Positions 42,897 through 51,695 of a stretch of 64,000 bases of DNA are shown in pieces. Every line of letters starts with the position of its first letter. Within the stretch, counting starts at the first letter, position 1. The notes beneath the pieces were generated by a model, which did no database searches, was not told the DNA's origin, and was given only the letters and a program-made list of their open reading frames with translations. The position numbers were made by a program, and so were the translations under genes. Origin of the DNA: Arsenicicoccus piscis (lineage in GTDB: Bacteria > Actinomycetota > Actinomycetes > Actinomycetales > Dermatophilaceae); contig NZ_JAKZHV010000005.1 in NCBI RefSeq assembly GCF_022568835.1, forward strand, positions 1 through 64,000. The letters are read 5' to 3'.

Positions 42897-43812
42897 GCAG
42901 CGCGGCGTTGAGCTCGACGCCGGTGCCCGTGCGCGAGCGCACCTCGACCGTCCCGGTGACCGAGTTGCGCAAGAAGAGCAGGCCGGACTGCCCGGACAGC
43001 TCGCGCGCCTTGACGACCTGGCCCTCTGGCAGCGTCACCTTGGTGCCGGCGGTGAGGTAGAGCCCGGCCTCGACCACGCAGTCGTCGCCGAGGGCGATGC
43101 CCACGCCGGCCTCGGCGCCGACCAGACAACGCTTGCCGATGCGGACCCGCTCGGTCCCTCCGCCGGACAGGGTGCCCATCGTGGACGCGCCACCGCCGAT
43201 GTCGGAGCCGTCGTCGACGACCACACCCTGGGAGATCCGGCCCTCGACCATCGAGGAGCCGAGGGTGCCGGCGTTGAAGTTGACGAAGCCCTCGTGCATC
43301 ACGGTGGTGCCGCTCGCGAGGTGCGCGCCGAGGCGGACCCGGTCGGCGTCGCCGATGCGCACGCCCGAGGGCAGCACGTAGTCGACCATCCGCGGGAACT
43401 TGTCGACCCCGAGGACCTGGACCGGACCCCGCGCCCGCAGCGCGAGCCGGGTGCGCTCGAAGCCCTCCGGCGAGCACGGCCCGTAGTTGGTCCACACGAC
43501 GTTGGCGAGCTGGCCGAACAGGCCGTCGAGGTTGAGGCTGTTGGGCTGAACCAGCCGGTGGGAGAGCAGGTGCAGGCGCAGGTAGGCGTCGGCCGCGTCG
43601 GCGGGAGCCTCGTCGAGGTCGATCGTGGTCGTCACGACCTCGGTGCGGACCCCGCGGTCGGGGTCGCTCGACGCCAGCGCGGTCAGCTCGGCGGGGACGG
43701 GGCCGAGGTCGTCGGCGCCGCCCAGGGTGGGCGTTGGGTACCACGTGTCGAGGACCTGACCGGCGTCGGTGATGGTGGCGAGGCCGTGCCCCCAGGCGGT
43801 GCGTGACGTCAT
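42883..43812 (-). CDS. dapD: Tetrahydrodipicolinate N-succinyltransferase
   Basis: 309 residues. Uses succinyl-CoA to acylate tetrahydrodipicolinate in the lysine/DAP pathway. N-terminal alpha/beta domain, then a left-handed beta-helix with hexapeptide-like repeats ([41 protein letters not shown]). This is the actinobacterial DapD type. Start ATG 43812 gives [11 protein letters not shown]; the frame is open farther upstream but runs antisense into dapE. It is divergent from dapE, with a ~100-bp shared promoter region, and followed by the transglycosylase-like gene. Confidence 0.95.
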   Translation of the reverse strand: MTSRTAWGHGLATITDAGQVLDTWYPTPTLGGADDLGPVPAELTALASSDPDRGVRTEVVTTTIDLDEAPADAADAYLRLHLLSHRLVQPNSLNLDGLFGQLANVVWTNYGPCSPEGFERTRLALRARGPVQVLGVDKFPRMVDYVLPSGVRIGDADRVRLGAHLASGTTVMHEGFVNFNAGTLGSSMVEGRISQGVVVDDGSDIGGGASTMGTLSGGGTERVRIGKRCLVGAEAGVGIALGDDCVVEAGLYLTAGTKVTLPEGQVVKARELSGQSGLLFLRNSVTGTVEVRSRTGTGVELNAALHAND

Positions 43813-43897
43813 GCCGGACAGCGTACCGGCGGCCACCGACAGACCCTGAAGACTTGCCTGGGAGGACCCAGTCGGATCCGGGGAGGCTGACGGGCCC

Positions 43898-43903
43898 GAT
43901 AAT
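43898..43903 (+). promoter_or_regulatory. -10 element of leaderless dapE
   Basis: GATAAT (five of six to consensus), then seven bases, then ATG 43911. The alternative ATG 43902 would lie inside this hexamer, which argues for 43911 as the real start. Confidence 0.6.
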
Positions 43904-43910
43904 GGGGCCC

Positions 43911-45014
43911 ATGCCCACCGCAGCCGCACCCGCGTCCCTGGACCTCACGCAGCCCCCCGTCGACCTCACCGAGGAGGTGTGCAACGTCGCGTCGGTCAGC
44001 GGCGACGAGCAGGCCCTCGCCGACCTGGTCGAGACCGCCCTGCGCACCCTGGCGCACCTGCAGGTCAGCCGCGACGGCAACACCGTCATCGCCCGGACCG
44101 AGCTCGGCCGTCCCGAGCGGGTCGTGATCGCCGGGCACCTGGACACGGTGCCCTTCGCAGCCCAGGGGCCGGCCGCGTCGCTGCCGATCGAGCGCACCGC
44201 CGAGCGGCTCGTCGGCCGCGGCACCACCGACATGAAGGGGGGCATCGGCGTCATGCTGGCGCTCGCCGCGGCGCTGCCCGAGCCCAACCGGGACGTGACG
44301 TTCGTGTTCTACGACTGCGAGGAGGTCGACGCCGCGCGCAACGGTCTCGGCCGTGTCGCGACGAACGACCCGCAGCTGCTGGAGGCCGACTTCGCGGTGC
44401 TCATGGAGCCGACCGACGGCACCGTGGAGGGGGGCTGCAAGGGCACCATCCGGTTCGAGGTCAAGGCCAAGGGGCTCGCAGCCCATAGCGGTCGACCGTG
44501 GTTGGGGCACAACGCGATTCACGAAGCCGGAGGGATCATCGACCGGCTGCGCGAGTTCGCGGCCGAGACCGTCGAGGTCGACGGACTGACCTTCCACGAG
44601 GGCCTGTCGGCGGTGGGGATCACCGGCGGTCGGGCGACCAACGTCGTGCCCGACGAGTGCGTCGTGACGATCAACTACCGGTTCGCGCCGCACCGCAGCG
44701 CCGTCGAGGCCGAGGACCTGATGCGAGCCCTCTTCGCGGGCTACGAGCTGGCGATGACCGACGCCTCCGACGGTGCCCGACCGGGGCTGGACCGACCGGC
44801 CGCCCAGGCGTTCGTCGAGGCGCTGGGTCTGCCCGTCCAGGCCAAGGAGGGGTGGACCGACGTGGCCCGGTTCAGCGCCGTCGGGGTGCCCGCCGTCAAC
44901 TTCGGCCCGGGCAACCCGCTCGTCGCGCACCAGGACGAGGAGTACTGCGACATCGCGCAGATCGACCAGGCCTTCGACGCGATGCACCGCTGGCTCGGCG
45001 GCCCGGTGGCTTAG
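43911..45014 (+). CDS. dapE: Succinyl-diaminopimelate desuccinylase
   Basis: 367 residues, M20 metallopeptidase family. Removes succinate from N-succinyl-LL-DAP. Metal site: AGHLDTVPF (His, catalytic Asp), [11 protein letters not shown] (bridging Asp), DCEEVDA (Glu pair), and late VAHQDEEYC (His). Actinobacterial variant with [24 protein letters not shown]. With dapC and dapD it completes the succinylase branch. The stop TAG overlaps the TAGGTT promoter of the next gene. Confidence 0.95.
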   Translation: MPTAAAPASLDLTQPPVDLTEEVCNVASVSGDEQALADLVETALRTLAHLQVSRDGNTVIARTELGRPERVVIAGHLDTVPFAAQGPAASLPIERTAERLVGRGTTDMKGGIGVMLALAAALPEPNRDVTFVFYDCEEVDAARNGLGRVATNDPQLLEADFAVLMEPTDGTVEGGCKGTIRFEVKAKGLAAHSGRPWLGHNAIHEAGGIIDRLREFAAETVEVDGLTFHEGLSAVGITGGRATNVVPDECVVTINYRFAPHRSAVEAEDLMRALFAGYELAMTDASDGARPGLDRPAAQAFVEALGLPVQAKEGWTDVARFSAVGVPAVNFGPGNPLVAHQDEEYCDIAQIDQAFDAMHRWLGGPVA

Positions 45015-45017
45015 GTT
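45012..45017 (+). promoter_or_regulatory. -10 element of the leaderless LOG-family gene
   Basis: TAGGTT, then six bases, then GTG 45024. The dapE stop codon is its first three bases. Confidence 0.55.
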
Positions 45018-45023
45018 GGCCGG

Positions 45024-45878
45024 GTGACCGATCACGAGCAGGCGAGCCGGCAGGCCTACGAGCGCGACGTCGTCCAGGCCGATGCCGCGAGCCCCGACCG
45101 CACCGACGACCGCACCTCAGACCGCACCTCGGACCCCGACGTAGACCGTGGGGACTACCACCGCGGCCCGGTCACCCTGCGCGGTGCGCAGGTCCCGCGG
45201 TCCACGACCGACCAGCGGCTGCTGGACAGCAGGGACTCGGCCGACTGGCTGCACACCGACCCCTGGCGGGTGCTGCGGATCCAGGCCGAGTTCGTCGAGG
45301 GCTTCGGCGCCCTGGCCGAGCTGGGGCCGGCCATCAGCGTCTTCGGCTCGGCGCGCGTGCGGCCGGGCGAGCCCTCCTACGAGCTGGGGGTCCGCGTCGG
45401 GCGCGCGCTCGCCGAGGCGGGCTACGCCGTGATCACCGGCGGCGGGCCGGGACTGATGGAGGCCACCAACAAGGGCGCGCGCGAGGCGGGCGGCGTGAGC
45501 GTGGGGCTCGGGATCGAGCTGCCCTTCGAGACCGGCCTCAACCCCTACGTGGACCTCGGGGTCAACTTCCGCTACTTCTTCGCCCGCAAGACCATGTTCG
45601 TGAAGTACGCCGAGGGGTTCGTGGTCCTGCCGGGCGGCTTCGGGACGCTGGACGAGGTCTTCGAGTCGGTGACCCTCGTGCAGACCGGCAAGGTCACCTC
45701 CTTCCCGATCGTGCTGCTCGGGGTCGACTACTGGTCCGGTCTGCTGGCCTGGGTGCGGGACGTGCTCGTGCCCGCAGGCACCGTCTCGCCGAACGACCTG
45801 GACCTGTTCCAGCTGACCGACGACCCCGACGACGTCGTCCGGCTGCTCGGCGGCCCATGTGGGAGCATCAAGGCGTGA
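45024..45878 (+). CDS. LOG-family protein (TIGR00730 Rossmann fold)
   Basis: 284 residues. The C-terminal ~200 residues match the lysine-decarboxylase-like/LOG fold with GGGPGLMEATNKGAREAGG and the PGGFGTLDE motif of phosphoribohydrolases that release adenine-type bases from nucleoside monophosphates. A polar, Asp/Arg-rich N-terminus of about 75 residues is extra. Physiological substrate unknown. GTG 45024 is supported by TAGGTT six bases upstream. The stop overlaps the DivIVA-like gene (GTGA). The dapE-LOG order is conserved in actinobacteria from memory. Confidence 0.88.
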   Translation: MTDHEQASRQAYERDVVQADAASPDRTDDRTSDRTSDPDVDRGDYHRGPVTLRGAQVPRSTTDQRLLDSRDSADWLHTDPWRVLRIQAEFVEGFGALAELGPAISVFGSARVRPGEPSYELGVRVGRALAEAGYAVITGGGPGLMEATNKGAREAGGVSVGLGIELPFETGLNPYVDLGVNFRYFFARKTMFVKYAEGFVVLPGGFGTLDEVFESVTLVQTGKVTSFPIVLLGVDYWSGLLAWVRDVLVPAGTVSPNDLDLFQLTDDPDDVVRLLGGPCGSIKA

Positions 45879-46285
45879 CCCTGCTGCTCATGCTCCTCGC
45901 CGTGGTGGTCGTCGGGCTGCTCACCGGGCTGCTCGTGCGCACCACCGGCACCGGACAGCGCACGCTCGGCGACGAGACCATGGCCGAGCCCACGTCCAGC
46001 AGCCCGTTCGTGCCGCTGCCCGAGCGGACGCTGCGCGACGACGACGTCGCCGCGCTGCGCTTCGACCAGGTCTTCCGCGGCTACCGGATGAGCCAGGTGG
46101 ACGCCGTGCTGGACCGGTTGCGCGCCGAGCTGGCCGACCGTGACGCCCAGATCGAGCAGCTCAGCGAGGACGTGCGCGACTTCGAGGTGCGCTACGGCGC
46201 CCGGGTCAGCGCGCCCACGATGCCCGGGCTGTGGAGCCGGCAGCCGCAGGCGGGCACGACGACCGAGTCCGAACCGTCCCCGTGA
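45875..46285 (+). CDS. DivIVA-domain membrane protein
   Basis: 136 residues. One N-terminal membrane segment (about 2-21) and a cytoplasmic domain with the DivIVA-type signature FDQVFRGYRMSQVDAVLDRL (about 67-86) followed by a short helix that may form a coiled coil. DivIVA/Wag31 relatives bind membrane curvature at poles and septa; this short, TM-anchored form is a common actinobacterial paralogue near dapE. GTG 45875 overlaps the LOG stop and the stop overlaps the mannosyltransferase GTG, so three genes are chained. Confidence 0.82.
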   Translation: MTLLLMLLAVVVVGLLTGLLVRTTGTGQRTLGDETMAEPTSSSPFVPLPERTLRDDDVAALRFDQVFRGYRMSQVDAVLDRLRAELADRDAQIEQLSEDVRDFEVRYGARVSAPTMPGLWSRQPQAGTTTESEPSP

Positions 46286-47502
46286 GGGGTGCGACCGGAT
46301 CGACCCGGACGTCCGGTGCGACCCGGACGTCCAGTTCGACCCGGACGTTCGCGCTCGCGGCGCTCGGCATCTACGCCGCGTCGCGCCTGCTGAGCGGGCT
46401 GCTCATCCGCTCGGTCATCCCGCTCCAGGTCCCCAACGGCTGGACCGGCGACCCGGTCACCTACCTCGGCATGACGGTCCTGTGGGACGGCACCTGGTAT
46501 CGCCGGATCGCCGAGCACGGCTACCCCGCGACCCTGCCCGTCGACGCCCTCGGCCAGGTGCAGCAGAGCGAGTGGGCGTTCTACCCGCTCTTCCCGCTGC
46601 TCGCCCGCGCCCTGATGACCGTCACCGGCCTCGGCTTCCCGGCCGTCGCGTCCACGCTCGCGCTGGTGCTCGGTGCGGTCGCCGCCGTGCTCATCGCGCT
46701 GCTGCTGCGGCGCTGGCTGCCCGACCGGCTCGCGCTGGTGGCGCTGGCCTGCTGGTGCACCTACCTCGCCACACCCACGCTGCAGCTCGCCTACACCGAG
46801 TCCATGGCGCTGGCCCTGCTGGCGGCCTTCCTGGCGCTGGTCCTGCGCCGCTCGTGGTGGGCCGCAGCTGCGGTAGCCCTCGTGCTCGGGCTCGCGCGAC
46901 CCATCGCCCTGCCGCTCGCGATCGTGGGTCTCGCGGCCTGCCTGCAGCGCTGGCACGGCCGCCGCGCGCAGCCGCTGCGGCGCGGCGAGGCCACGGCGAT
47001 GGCGGCCATGCTCGCCTCGTGCGGCATCGCCGGGCTGCTCTGGCCGGGCCTCGCGTGGCTCGGCACCGGCATCCCTGACGCCTACACGCAGACCATGTCC
47101 GCGTGGCGCGCGGGTCACGAGATCCACGCCTTCACGCCCTGGTGGCACAACGCCCGCTTCTTCTTCGGCGACGTGTGGGGCCCGGTGCTGCTGGTGGTCC
47201 TGCCCGTGCTCTACCTCGTCGTCGTGCTCGGTCCCTGGGCCCGTCCGGTAGACCTCGTGGTGCGGGTCTGGCTGCTCGCCTACCCGCTCTACCTCGGTGC
47301 CGTGCTCGACCCGATCTCGAGCACCTACCGCTACCTGCTGCCGCTCTTCCCGGTGGCCGCGATCCTCGTCGGCTGGGGGAGGGGACACCGCGTCCTCGGT
47401 CCGCTGTGGTGGGGTCTGCTGCTCGCCGTCAACGTCGCCACGCAGGTGTGGTGGGTCCGTCACCTGCTCGTCTACTACCCGCCGGCCTCCTGGCCACCGT
47501 GA
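46282..47502 (+). CDS. Membrane glycosyltransferase, mannosyltransferase (GT-C) type
   Basis: 406 residues with about nine or ten membrane segments. It resembles PIG-M/PIG-V-type polyprenyl-phosphate-mannose users: after segment 1, LWDGTWYRRIAEHGYP puts an Asp in the first extracellular loop, as in GT-C enzymes, followed by WAFYPLFPLL. Likely transfers mannose to a lipid or protein outside the membrane. The N-terminal 25 residues are Ser/Thr/Arg-rich, encoded by an 18-bp tandem repeat (46301-46354). Start GTG 46282 overlaps the preceding stop. Acceptor unknown. Confidence 0.8.
   Translation: MRGATGSTRTSGATRTSSSTRTFALAALGIYAASRLLSGLLIRSVIPLQVPNGWTGDPVTYLGMTVLWDGTWYRRIAEHGYPATLPVDALGQVQQSEWAFYPLFPLLARALMTVTGLGFPAVASTLALVLGAVAAVLIALLLRRWLPDRLALVALACWCTYLATPTLQLAYTESMALALLAAFLALVLRRSWWAAAAVALVLGLARPIALPLAIVGLAACLQRWHGRRAQPLRRGEATAMAAMLASCGIAGLLWPGLAWLGTGIPDAYTQTMSAWRAGHEIHAFTPWWHNARFFFGDVWGPVLLVVLPVLYLVVVLGPWARPVDLVVRVWLLAYPLYLGAVLDPISSTYRYLLPLFPVAAILVGWGRGHRVLGPLWWGLLLAVNVATQVWWVRHLLVYYPPASWPP
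46301..46354 (+). repeat. 18-bp tandem repeat at the mannosyltransferase N-terminus
   Basis: Three units starting cgacccggacgt (46301, 46319, 46337) encode the STRTSGATRTSSSTRTF-like stretch before the first membrane segment. In-frame, so length variation would be tolerated. Confidence 0.75.
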
Positions 47503-47583
47503 TCGAGTGGGTGATCGAGACCGTGTTCGGGAGCCCGTGATCGAGAGGACGGGTGCCGGTGCGGCGCGACGAGCCCATGGCCG

Positions 47584-47589
47584 GATAAT
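47584..47589 (+). promoter_or_regulatory. Possible -10 upstream of the DUF3117 gene
   Basis: GATAAT in the 233-bp spacer 47503-47735. No good -35 is visible. The rest of the spacer holds three gtgatcgag repeats (47499-47545) and no convincing gene. Confidence 0.3.
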
Positions 47590-47735
47590 TAGGTGCCAGA
47601 CGCGCGGGTGGGAGATACTGATGTCATTTACCTGTCGCTGCGGCCAGCTGAAGCTCTCTGGAGCCATGCCGGTCGCCGTGCATGCCGGGGGAGGCCGCTG
47701 AGCCTTTCGCGGATCGGACGAGAAGGGAATGGCTA

Positions 47736-47903
47736 ATGGCTGCGATGAAGCCCAGGACGGGTGATGGACCGCTCGAGGTCGTCAAGGAGGGCCGCGGGAT
47801 CGTGCTCCGCATGCCTCTCGAGGGCGGCGGTCGGCTCGTGGTCGAGATGACGCCCGACGAGATTGCGGCACTCGGTGAGGCCATCAAGGGCGTGACCGGC
47901 TAG
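47736..47903 (+). CDS. DUF3117 micro-protein
   Basis: 55 residues, MAAMKPRTGDGPLEV ... LEGGGRLVVEMTPDE, an actinobacteria-wide family of about 55-60 residues with no known function. Almost the whole sequence is conserved from memory. The start is fixed by AAGGGA about eight bases upstream and by the family N-terminus; a longer frame from 47682 is not supported. It is a single-gene unit with its own terminator 62 bases after the stop. The conservation of so small a protein suggests a core role, possibly as a subunit or adaptor. Confidence 0.9.
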   Translation: MAAMKPRTGDGPLEVVKEGRGIVLRMPLEGGGRLVVEMTPDEIAALGEAIKGVTG

Positions 47904-47964
47904 GACCGCTCACGACAGGTCGGACGGCACCATCGACAGCGCGCCGACACCAGCACTTGTGCCA

Positions 47965-47998
47965 CGAGGCGCCATCCCCGGTCGGGGGTGGCGCCTCG
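47965..47998. terminator. Bidirectional terminator, 15-bp stem
   Basis: Arms 47965-47979 and 47984-47998 pair with a single G-U, loop ggtc; followed by agttgttcg. It serves DUF3117 (+) and may also serve the O-methyltransferase gene (-), which ends at 48086. Confidence 0.8.
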
Positions 47999-48085
47999 AG
48001 TTGTTCGTGGGTTGGTTCTCGCGGCTGGTGCGGGCTGTTCCGAGTGCTCTACGGCCGTTCTGGGGCTCTTCTGGAGTCGTCGCGG

Positions 48086-48718
48086 TCAGCGCTTGACCGC
48101 GACGAACAGGCCGTCGCCCACCGGCAGCAGGGCGGGCAGGACCCGCTCGTCCTCACGCAGCGACTTGGCGAGCGTGCGCAGGACCGTGGTCGTCTCGTCG
48201 CGCACCGCGGGGTCGGCGACCCGGTCGTGCCACAGCATGTTGTCGAGCACCAGCAGCCCCCCCGGGCGCAGCAGCCGCAGCCCCTCCTCGACGTAGCGTG
48301 GGTACTCGACCTTGTCGCCGTCGACCAGCACCAGGTCGTAGGCACCGTCGGTGAGCCGCGGCAGCACGTCGAGCGCCCGACCGGTGATCAGCCGGGTGCG
48401 CTGGTGCGGCACCTTCGCGGCGAGGAAGGCGCTGCGGGCCGAGCGCGTGTGCGAGGTCTCGATGTCGATCGTCGTGAGGACGCCCTCCGCAGCCATGCCC
48501 TCGAGCAGCCAGAGCCCGGACACGCCGGCGCCGGTGCCGATCTCGACAACCGCCTTGGCCTGCACCGCGGCGGCCAGCATGCGCAGCGTCGCGCCCGCGG
48601 CCGGTCGGACCGGCGTGCAGCCGAGCTTGTCCCCCCGGGCGCGCGCAGCCAGGGCGACCGGGCTCTCGTCGATGAAGTCCTCGGCGTAGGACCAGCTCGC
48701 GACCTTCGCTGTGCTCAT
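48086..48718 (-). CDS. O-methyltransferase family 3
   Basis: 210 residues, resembling cation-dependent catechol/caffeoyl-CoA-type O-methyltransferases. SAM motif VVEIGTGAGVSGLWLL (about 58-73), acidic TTIDIE, then LVLVDGDKVEYPRYVEEGLRLLRPGGLLVLDNMLW. The usual VFVDADK becomes VLVDGDK, so the metal-ligand Asp pattern is slightly altered. Divergent neighbour of sigE, as is Rv1220c in M. tuberculosis from memory. ATG 48718 is leaderless by the TAGACT six bases upstream. Substrate unknown. Confidence 0.88.
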   Translation of the reverse strand: MSTAKVASWSYAEDFIDESPVALAARARGDKLGCTPVRPAAGATLRMLAAAVQAKAVVEIGTGAGVSGLWLLEGMAAEGVLTTIDIETSHTRSARSAFLAAKVPHQRTRLITGRALDVLPRLTDGAYDLVLVDGDKVEYPRYVEEGLRLLRPGGLLVLDNMLWHDRVADPAVRDETTTVLRTLAKSLREDERVLPALLPVGDGLFVAVKR

Positions 48719-48724
48719 GACCGG

Positions 48725-48730
48725 AGTCTA
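48725..48730 (-). promoter_or_regulatory. -10 element of the leaderless O-methyltransferase gene
   Basis: TAGACT on the minus strand, six bases, then ATG 48718. Confidence 0.6.
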
Positions 48731-48913
48731 CCTGCGCAGACATACGCGAGCCGGGTCGGTGCTGGTCGGGGAGAGCCGACGGACACCCGCGAACGCCGCT
48801 AGAGATACGGCCCGCTCACCGTGGTCTCACAGACTTTGCCCAGTCCCAGTTGGAACGATGTCGGCACGACGGCCCTCCAAGGAGTGCCCCGTCATCGACG
48901 AAAGGCCACGACC

Positions 48914-49633
48914 GTGACCGCTGTGACGACCACGACGGACCACCGCAGCACCACTGACCGCTCCGACCTGCCTGCCGGCGCCACCGCGTCCGGCGCCGAG
49001 TGGGTGCCTCCCACCTGGGCCGAGATCGTCGAGCAGCACTCGGCCCGGGTCTACCGGCTGTCCTACCGGCTGACCGGCAACCAGCACGACGCCGAGGACC
49101 TCACCCACGACGTCTTCCTGCGCGTGTTCCGCTCGCTCGACAGCTACCGCCCTGGCACCTTCGAGGGCTGGCTGCACCGCATCACGACCAACGTCTTCCT
49201 GGACCGGATGCGCCGCAAGCAGCGGATCCGCTTCGACGCGCTCTCTGACGACGCCTCCGCGCGGCTCGTCAGCCGCGAGGCCGGGCCGGCGCAGACCTAC
49301 GCCGACACCCACTTCGACGACGACGTGCAGCGCGCGCTGGACGCGCTCTCCCCGGAGTTTCGCGCCGCCGTGGTCCTGTGCGACATCGAGGGGCTGACCT
49401 ACGAGGAGATCGCCGACGTCCTCGACATCAAGCTGGGCACCGTCCGCTCGCGCATCCACCGCGGCCGTTCGCAGCTGCGCGCCGCGCTCGCGCACCGCGA
49501 CCCGGCCCTGCGCCGCGCCGAGGCCGAGCAGGCTCGCGCCGTTGCGGCCGACCGGAGCCGGCTGCGGCTCCCCGGTCGGGGCACGGCCGCCGGTCTGACC
49601 GGTGGGCTCGGCCCGGTCGCTCCCGCCCTCTGA
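48914..49633 (+). CDS. sigE: ECF sigma factor, SigE type
   Basis: 239 residues. Region 2 ([29 protein letters not shown], about 50-78) and region 4 ([41 protein letters not shown]) are intact. It directs RNA polymerase to stress promoters. The position between an O-methyltransferase (divergent) and tatB matches SigE of mycobacteria. There the anti-sigma rseA and protease htrA lie between sigE and tatB; here only 181 bp remain, so both are missing. GTG 48914 is chosen for the AAAGG about eight bases upstream; the frame is open to 48821. Confidence 0.9.
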   Translation: MTAVTTTTDHRSTTDRSDLPAGATASGAEWVPPTWAEIVEQHSARVYRLSYRLTGNQHDAEDLTHDVFLRVFRSLDSYRPGTFEGWLHRITTNVFLDRMRRKQRIRFDALSDDASARLVSREAGPAQTYADTHFDDDVQRALDALSPEFRAAVVLCDIEGLTYEEIADVLDIKLGTVRSRIHRGRSQLRAALAHRDPALRRAEAEQARAVAADRSRLRLPGRGTAAGLTGGLGPVAPAL

Positions 49634-49663
49634 GCCGTGCCTGCATCCTCGCCGGGACGTGCT

Positions 49664-49708
49664 GAGAGACACCCTGCGCGGCGGCCTGGCCGTCCGGATG
49701 TGTCTCTC
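49664..49708. other. Stem-loop after sigE
   Basis: gagagacac (49664-49672) and gtgtctctc (49700-49708) form a 9-bp stem with a GC-rich 27-base loop, 30 bases after the sigE stop. No U-run follows, so terminator function is only possible. Confidence 0.5.
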
Positions 49709-49721
49709 GATGTCGGTCCGG

Positions 49722-49727
49722 TAGCCT
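49722..49727 (+). promoter_or_regulatory. Candidate -10 of tatB
   Basis: TAGCCT, with transcription expected near 49734 and an 80-base leader ending in the strong AGGAGG site of tatB. No clear -35. Confidence 0.4.
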
Positions 49728-49814
49728 GACCGAGGCGTCGGGCGGTCCGACGCGCCGCGAGGCACGAGGCTCACGGCCTGAGGCTGGGCGACACGACGAC
49801 AGGAGGACGGCCGG

Positions 49815-50273
49815 GTGTTCGACATCAACGGCTCCGAGTTCCTCATCCTGATCGTCATCGCGATCGTGGTGCTCGGCCCCGAGCGGCTGCCGGAGTACGC
49901 CGCGAAGCTCGGTCAGCTCGTCCGCAACCTGCGCCGCCTGGCCGAGGGTGCCAAGGACCAGCTGCGCGACCAGATGGGCCCGGAGTTCGACGAGATCGAC
50001 TGGAAGCAGTACGACCCCCGTCAGTACGACCCCCGCCGCATCGTCCGCGAGGCGTTGATGGACGAGCCCGCGAGCACCGGCCCCGATGGCTACCCGGACG
50101 ACCACATCGACGACGGTGGCGGTCAGCGCTACGACGCCCCGGTCTACGCGCCGGGCGACGAGCCCGATGGCTACCTCGGCCGGCACACCCGCGCCGACGA
50201 CGAGCCGCGTCCGCTGCGCCCCGGTCAGCGCTACGACCCCACCTTCACGCCGTTCGACCTCGAGGCGACCTGA
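49815..50273 (+). CDS. tatB: TatB, Sec-independent protein translocase subunit
   Basis: 152 residues. Short periplasmic N-terminus, one membrane segment (FLILIVIAIVVLGPERLP, the conserved Glu-Arg-Leu-Pro at its end), an amphipathic helix and a hydrophilic tail. It helps TatC receive twin-arginine substrates such as the L,D-transpeptidase and the six-Cys protein in this window. The tail is Tyr/Asp/Pro-rich with repeated YDPR and GQRYD. GTG 49815 follows AGGAGG. tatA and tatC are not nearby, as usual for actinobacterial sigE-linked tatB. Confidence 0.92.
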   Translation: MFDINGSEFLILIVIAIVVLGPERLPEYAAKLGQLVRNLRRLAEGAKDQLRDQMGPEFDEIDWKQYDPRQYDPRRIVREALMDEPASTGPDGYPDDHIDDGGGQRYDAPVYAPGDEPDGYLGRHTRADDEPRPLRPGQRYDPTFTPFDLEAT

Positions 50274-50513
50274 GGTCGAGCGGCAGCCGCGCACGTACCC
50301 GTGAGGTGCGCAGGAAACCGAAAGACGCCGCCTTCCCGACCCTGCGCGCAGCACGCCACCCTGCGCGTCTCCCGGGAACCTGCGCATCTGCACCCGCCAG
50401 GGCCCTCGACTGCCGCGCCCAGGTCTGCAGTAGATCGGCCGGCCGAGTTGCGGACGCACCGAACCCGCCCAACACCGAGGGGGCCTGGGCACGCAGCAGA
50501 GCGGGAGAGGGGT

Positions 50514-51683
50514 CTACCGGCCGGTGGGGGTGAGGCCGAGCTTGCGGCCGGCCAGGCCGCGGGCGCGCTGGCCGAGGCCACGGGCGATGCCGGAGAGGGC
50601 GACGGCGGCGGGGCTCTCGGGGGCGGAGAGGACGACCGGCTCACCGACGTCGCCGGCCTCGCGCACCCGCACGTCGAGCGGGATCTGGCCGAGCAGCGGG
50701 ACCTCGGCCCCGACGACGCGCGACAGCGACTCGGCCACGCGGCGACCGCCACCGGAGCCGAAGAGCTCCAGCCGGCTGCCGTCGGGCTGCTCGAGCCAGG
50801 ACATGTTCTCGATCACGCCGGCGACCCGCTGCCGGGTCTGGGTGGCGATCGTGCCGGCCCGCTCCGCGACCTCCGCGGCGGCCTGCTGAGGGGTCGTGAC
50901 CACGAGGATCTCGGCGCCGGGGATGAGCTGGGCCACCGAGATGGCGACGTCGCCGGTGCCCGGGGGCAGGTCGAGGAGCAGCACGTCGAGGTCGCCCCAG
51001 TAGACGTCGGCGAGGAACTGCTGCAGCGCCCGGTGCAGCATCGGGCCGCGCCAGACGACGGGCTGGTTGTCGGGGACGAACATGCCGACCGAGATGACCT
51101 TCACGTCCGAGACCACCGGCGGCATGATCATGTCGTCGACCTGGGTCGGCGGGGTGGTCACGCCGAGCATGCGGGGCACCGAGAAGCCGTAGATGTCGGC
51201 GTCGACGACCCCGACCTTGAGCCCCTGCTGCGCGAGCGCCGCGGCGAGGTTGACGGTGACCGAGGACTTGCCGACGCCACCCTTCCCCGACGCGACCGCG
51301 TAGACCCTGGTGAGGCTGTCGGGTCGGGCGAAGGGGATCTCGCGCTCGGCGATACCCCCGCGCAGCTTGGTCTTGAGCGCGGCGCGCTGGTCGTCGTTCA
51401 TCACGTCGAGGGTCACGTCGACGCCGGTCACCCCCGCGACGCGGGAGACCGCCTCGTCGACCGAGGAGATGATCTGCGAGCGCATCGGGCAGCCCGCGAC
51501 CGTGAGCAGCACCGTGACGGCGACCCGACCGTCGTCGGACACGTCGACCGACCGCACCATGTCCAGCTCGGTGATGGGGCGCCGGATCTCGGGGTCGTTG
51601 ACCGTCGCCAACGCCCCGTGGACGGCGTCCAGGCTGACGGGTGACGGGGAGGCAGGCTGACTGGCGGACGGGCTGACGGGCAT
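50514..51683 (-). CDS. mrp: Mrp/NBP35-type Fe-S cluster carrier ATPase
   Basis: 389 residues. An N-terminal MIP18/DUF59 domain (GALATVNDPEIRRPITELDMV) precedes the ATPase with the deviant Walker A ASGKGGVGKSS (about 118-128), VDADIYGFSVPRML and LLLDLPPGTGD. Mrp proteins assemble and hand over iron-sulfur clusters. The CxxC seen in ApbC-type carriers is not evident: ENMSWLEQPDG replaces the Cys pair region, so cluster binding may differ. ATG 51683 is leaderless by TAGCGT six bases upstream, a hexamer lying inside the end of the DUF1003 gene. Confidence 0.9.
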   Translation of the reverse strand: MPVSPSASQPASPSPVSLDAVHGALATVNDPEIRRPITELDMVRSVDVSDDGRVAVTVLLTVAGCPMRSQIISSVDEAVSRVAGVTGVDVTLDVMNDDQRAALKTKLRGGIAEREIPFARPDSLTRVYAVASGKGGVGKSSVTVNLAAALAQQGLKVGVVDADIYGFSVPRMLGVTTPPTQVDDMIMPPVVSDVKVISVGMFVPDNQPVVWRGPMLHRALQQFLADVYWGDLDVLLLDLPPGTGDVAISVAQLIPGAEILVVTTPQQAAAEVAERAGTIATQTRQRVAGVIENMSWLEQPDGSRLELFGSGGGRRVAESLSRVVGAEVPLLGQIPLDVRVREAGDVGEPVVLSAPESPAAVALSGIARGLGQRARGLAGRKLGLTPTGR

Positions 51684-51689
51684 GGGGTC

Positions 51690-51695
51690 ACGCTA
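51690..51695 (-). promoter_or_regulatory. -10 element of leaderless mrp
   Basis: TAGCGT on the minus strand, then six bases, then ATG 51683. Its sequence covers the DUF1003 stop codon. Confidence 0.6.

Noticed and set aside
47499..47540. A 13-codon frame overlapping the mannosyltransferase stop
   Set aside because: Very short, made from gtgatcgag repeats, no ribosome site of its own.
48845..48880. SigE-type promoter (GGAAC plus spaced GTT) upstream of sigE
   Set aside because: GGAAC occurs at about 48851, but no GTT-type element follows at the expected spacing.
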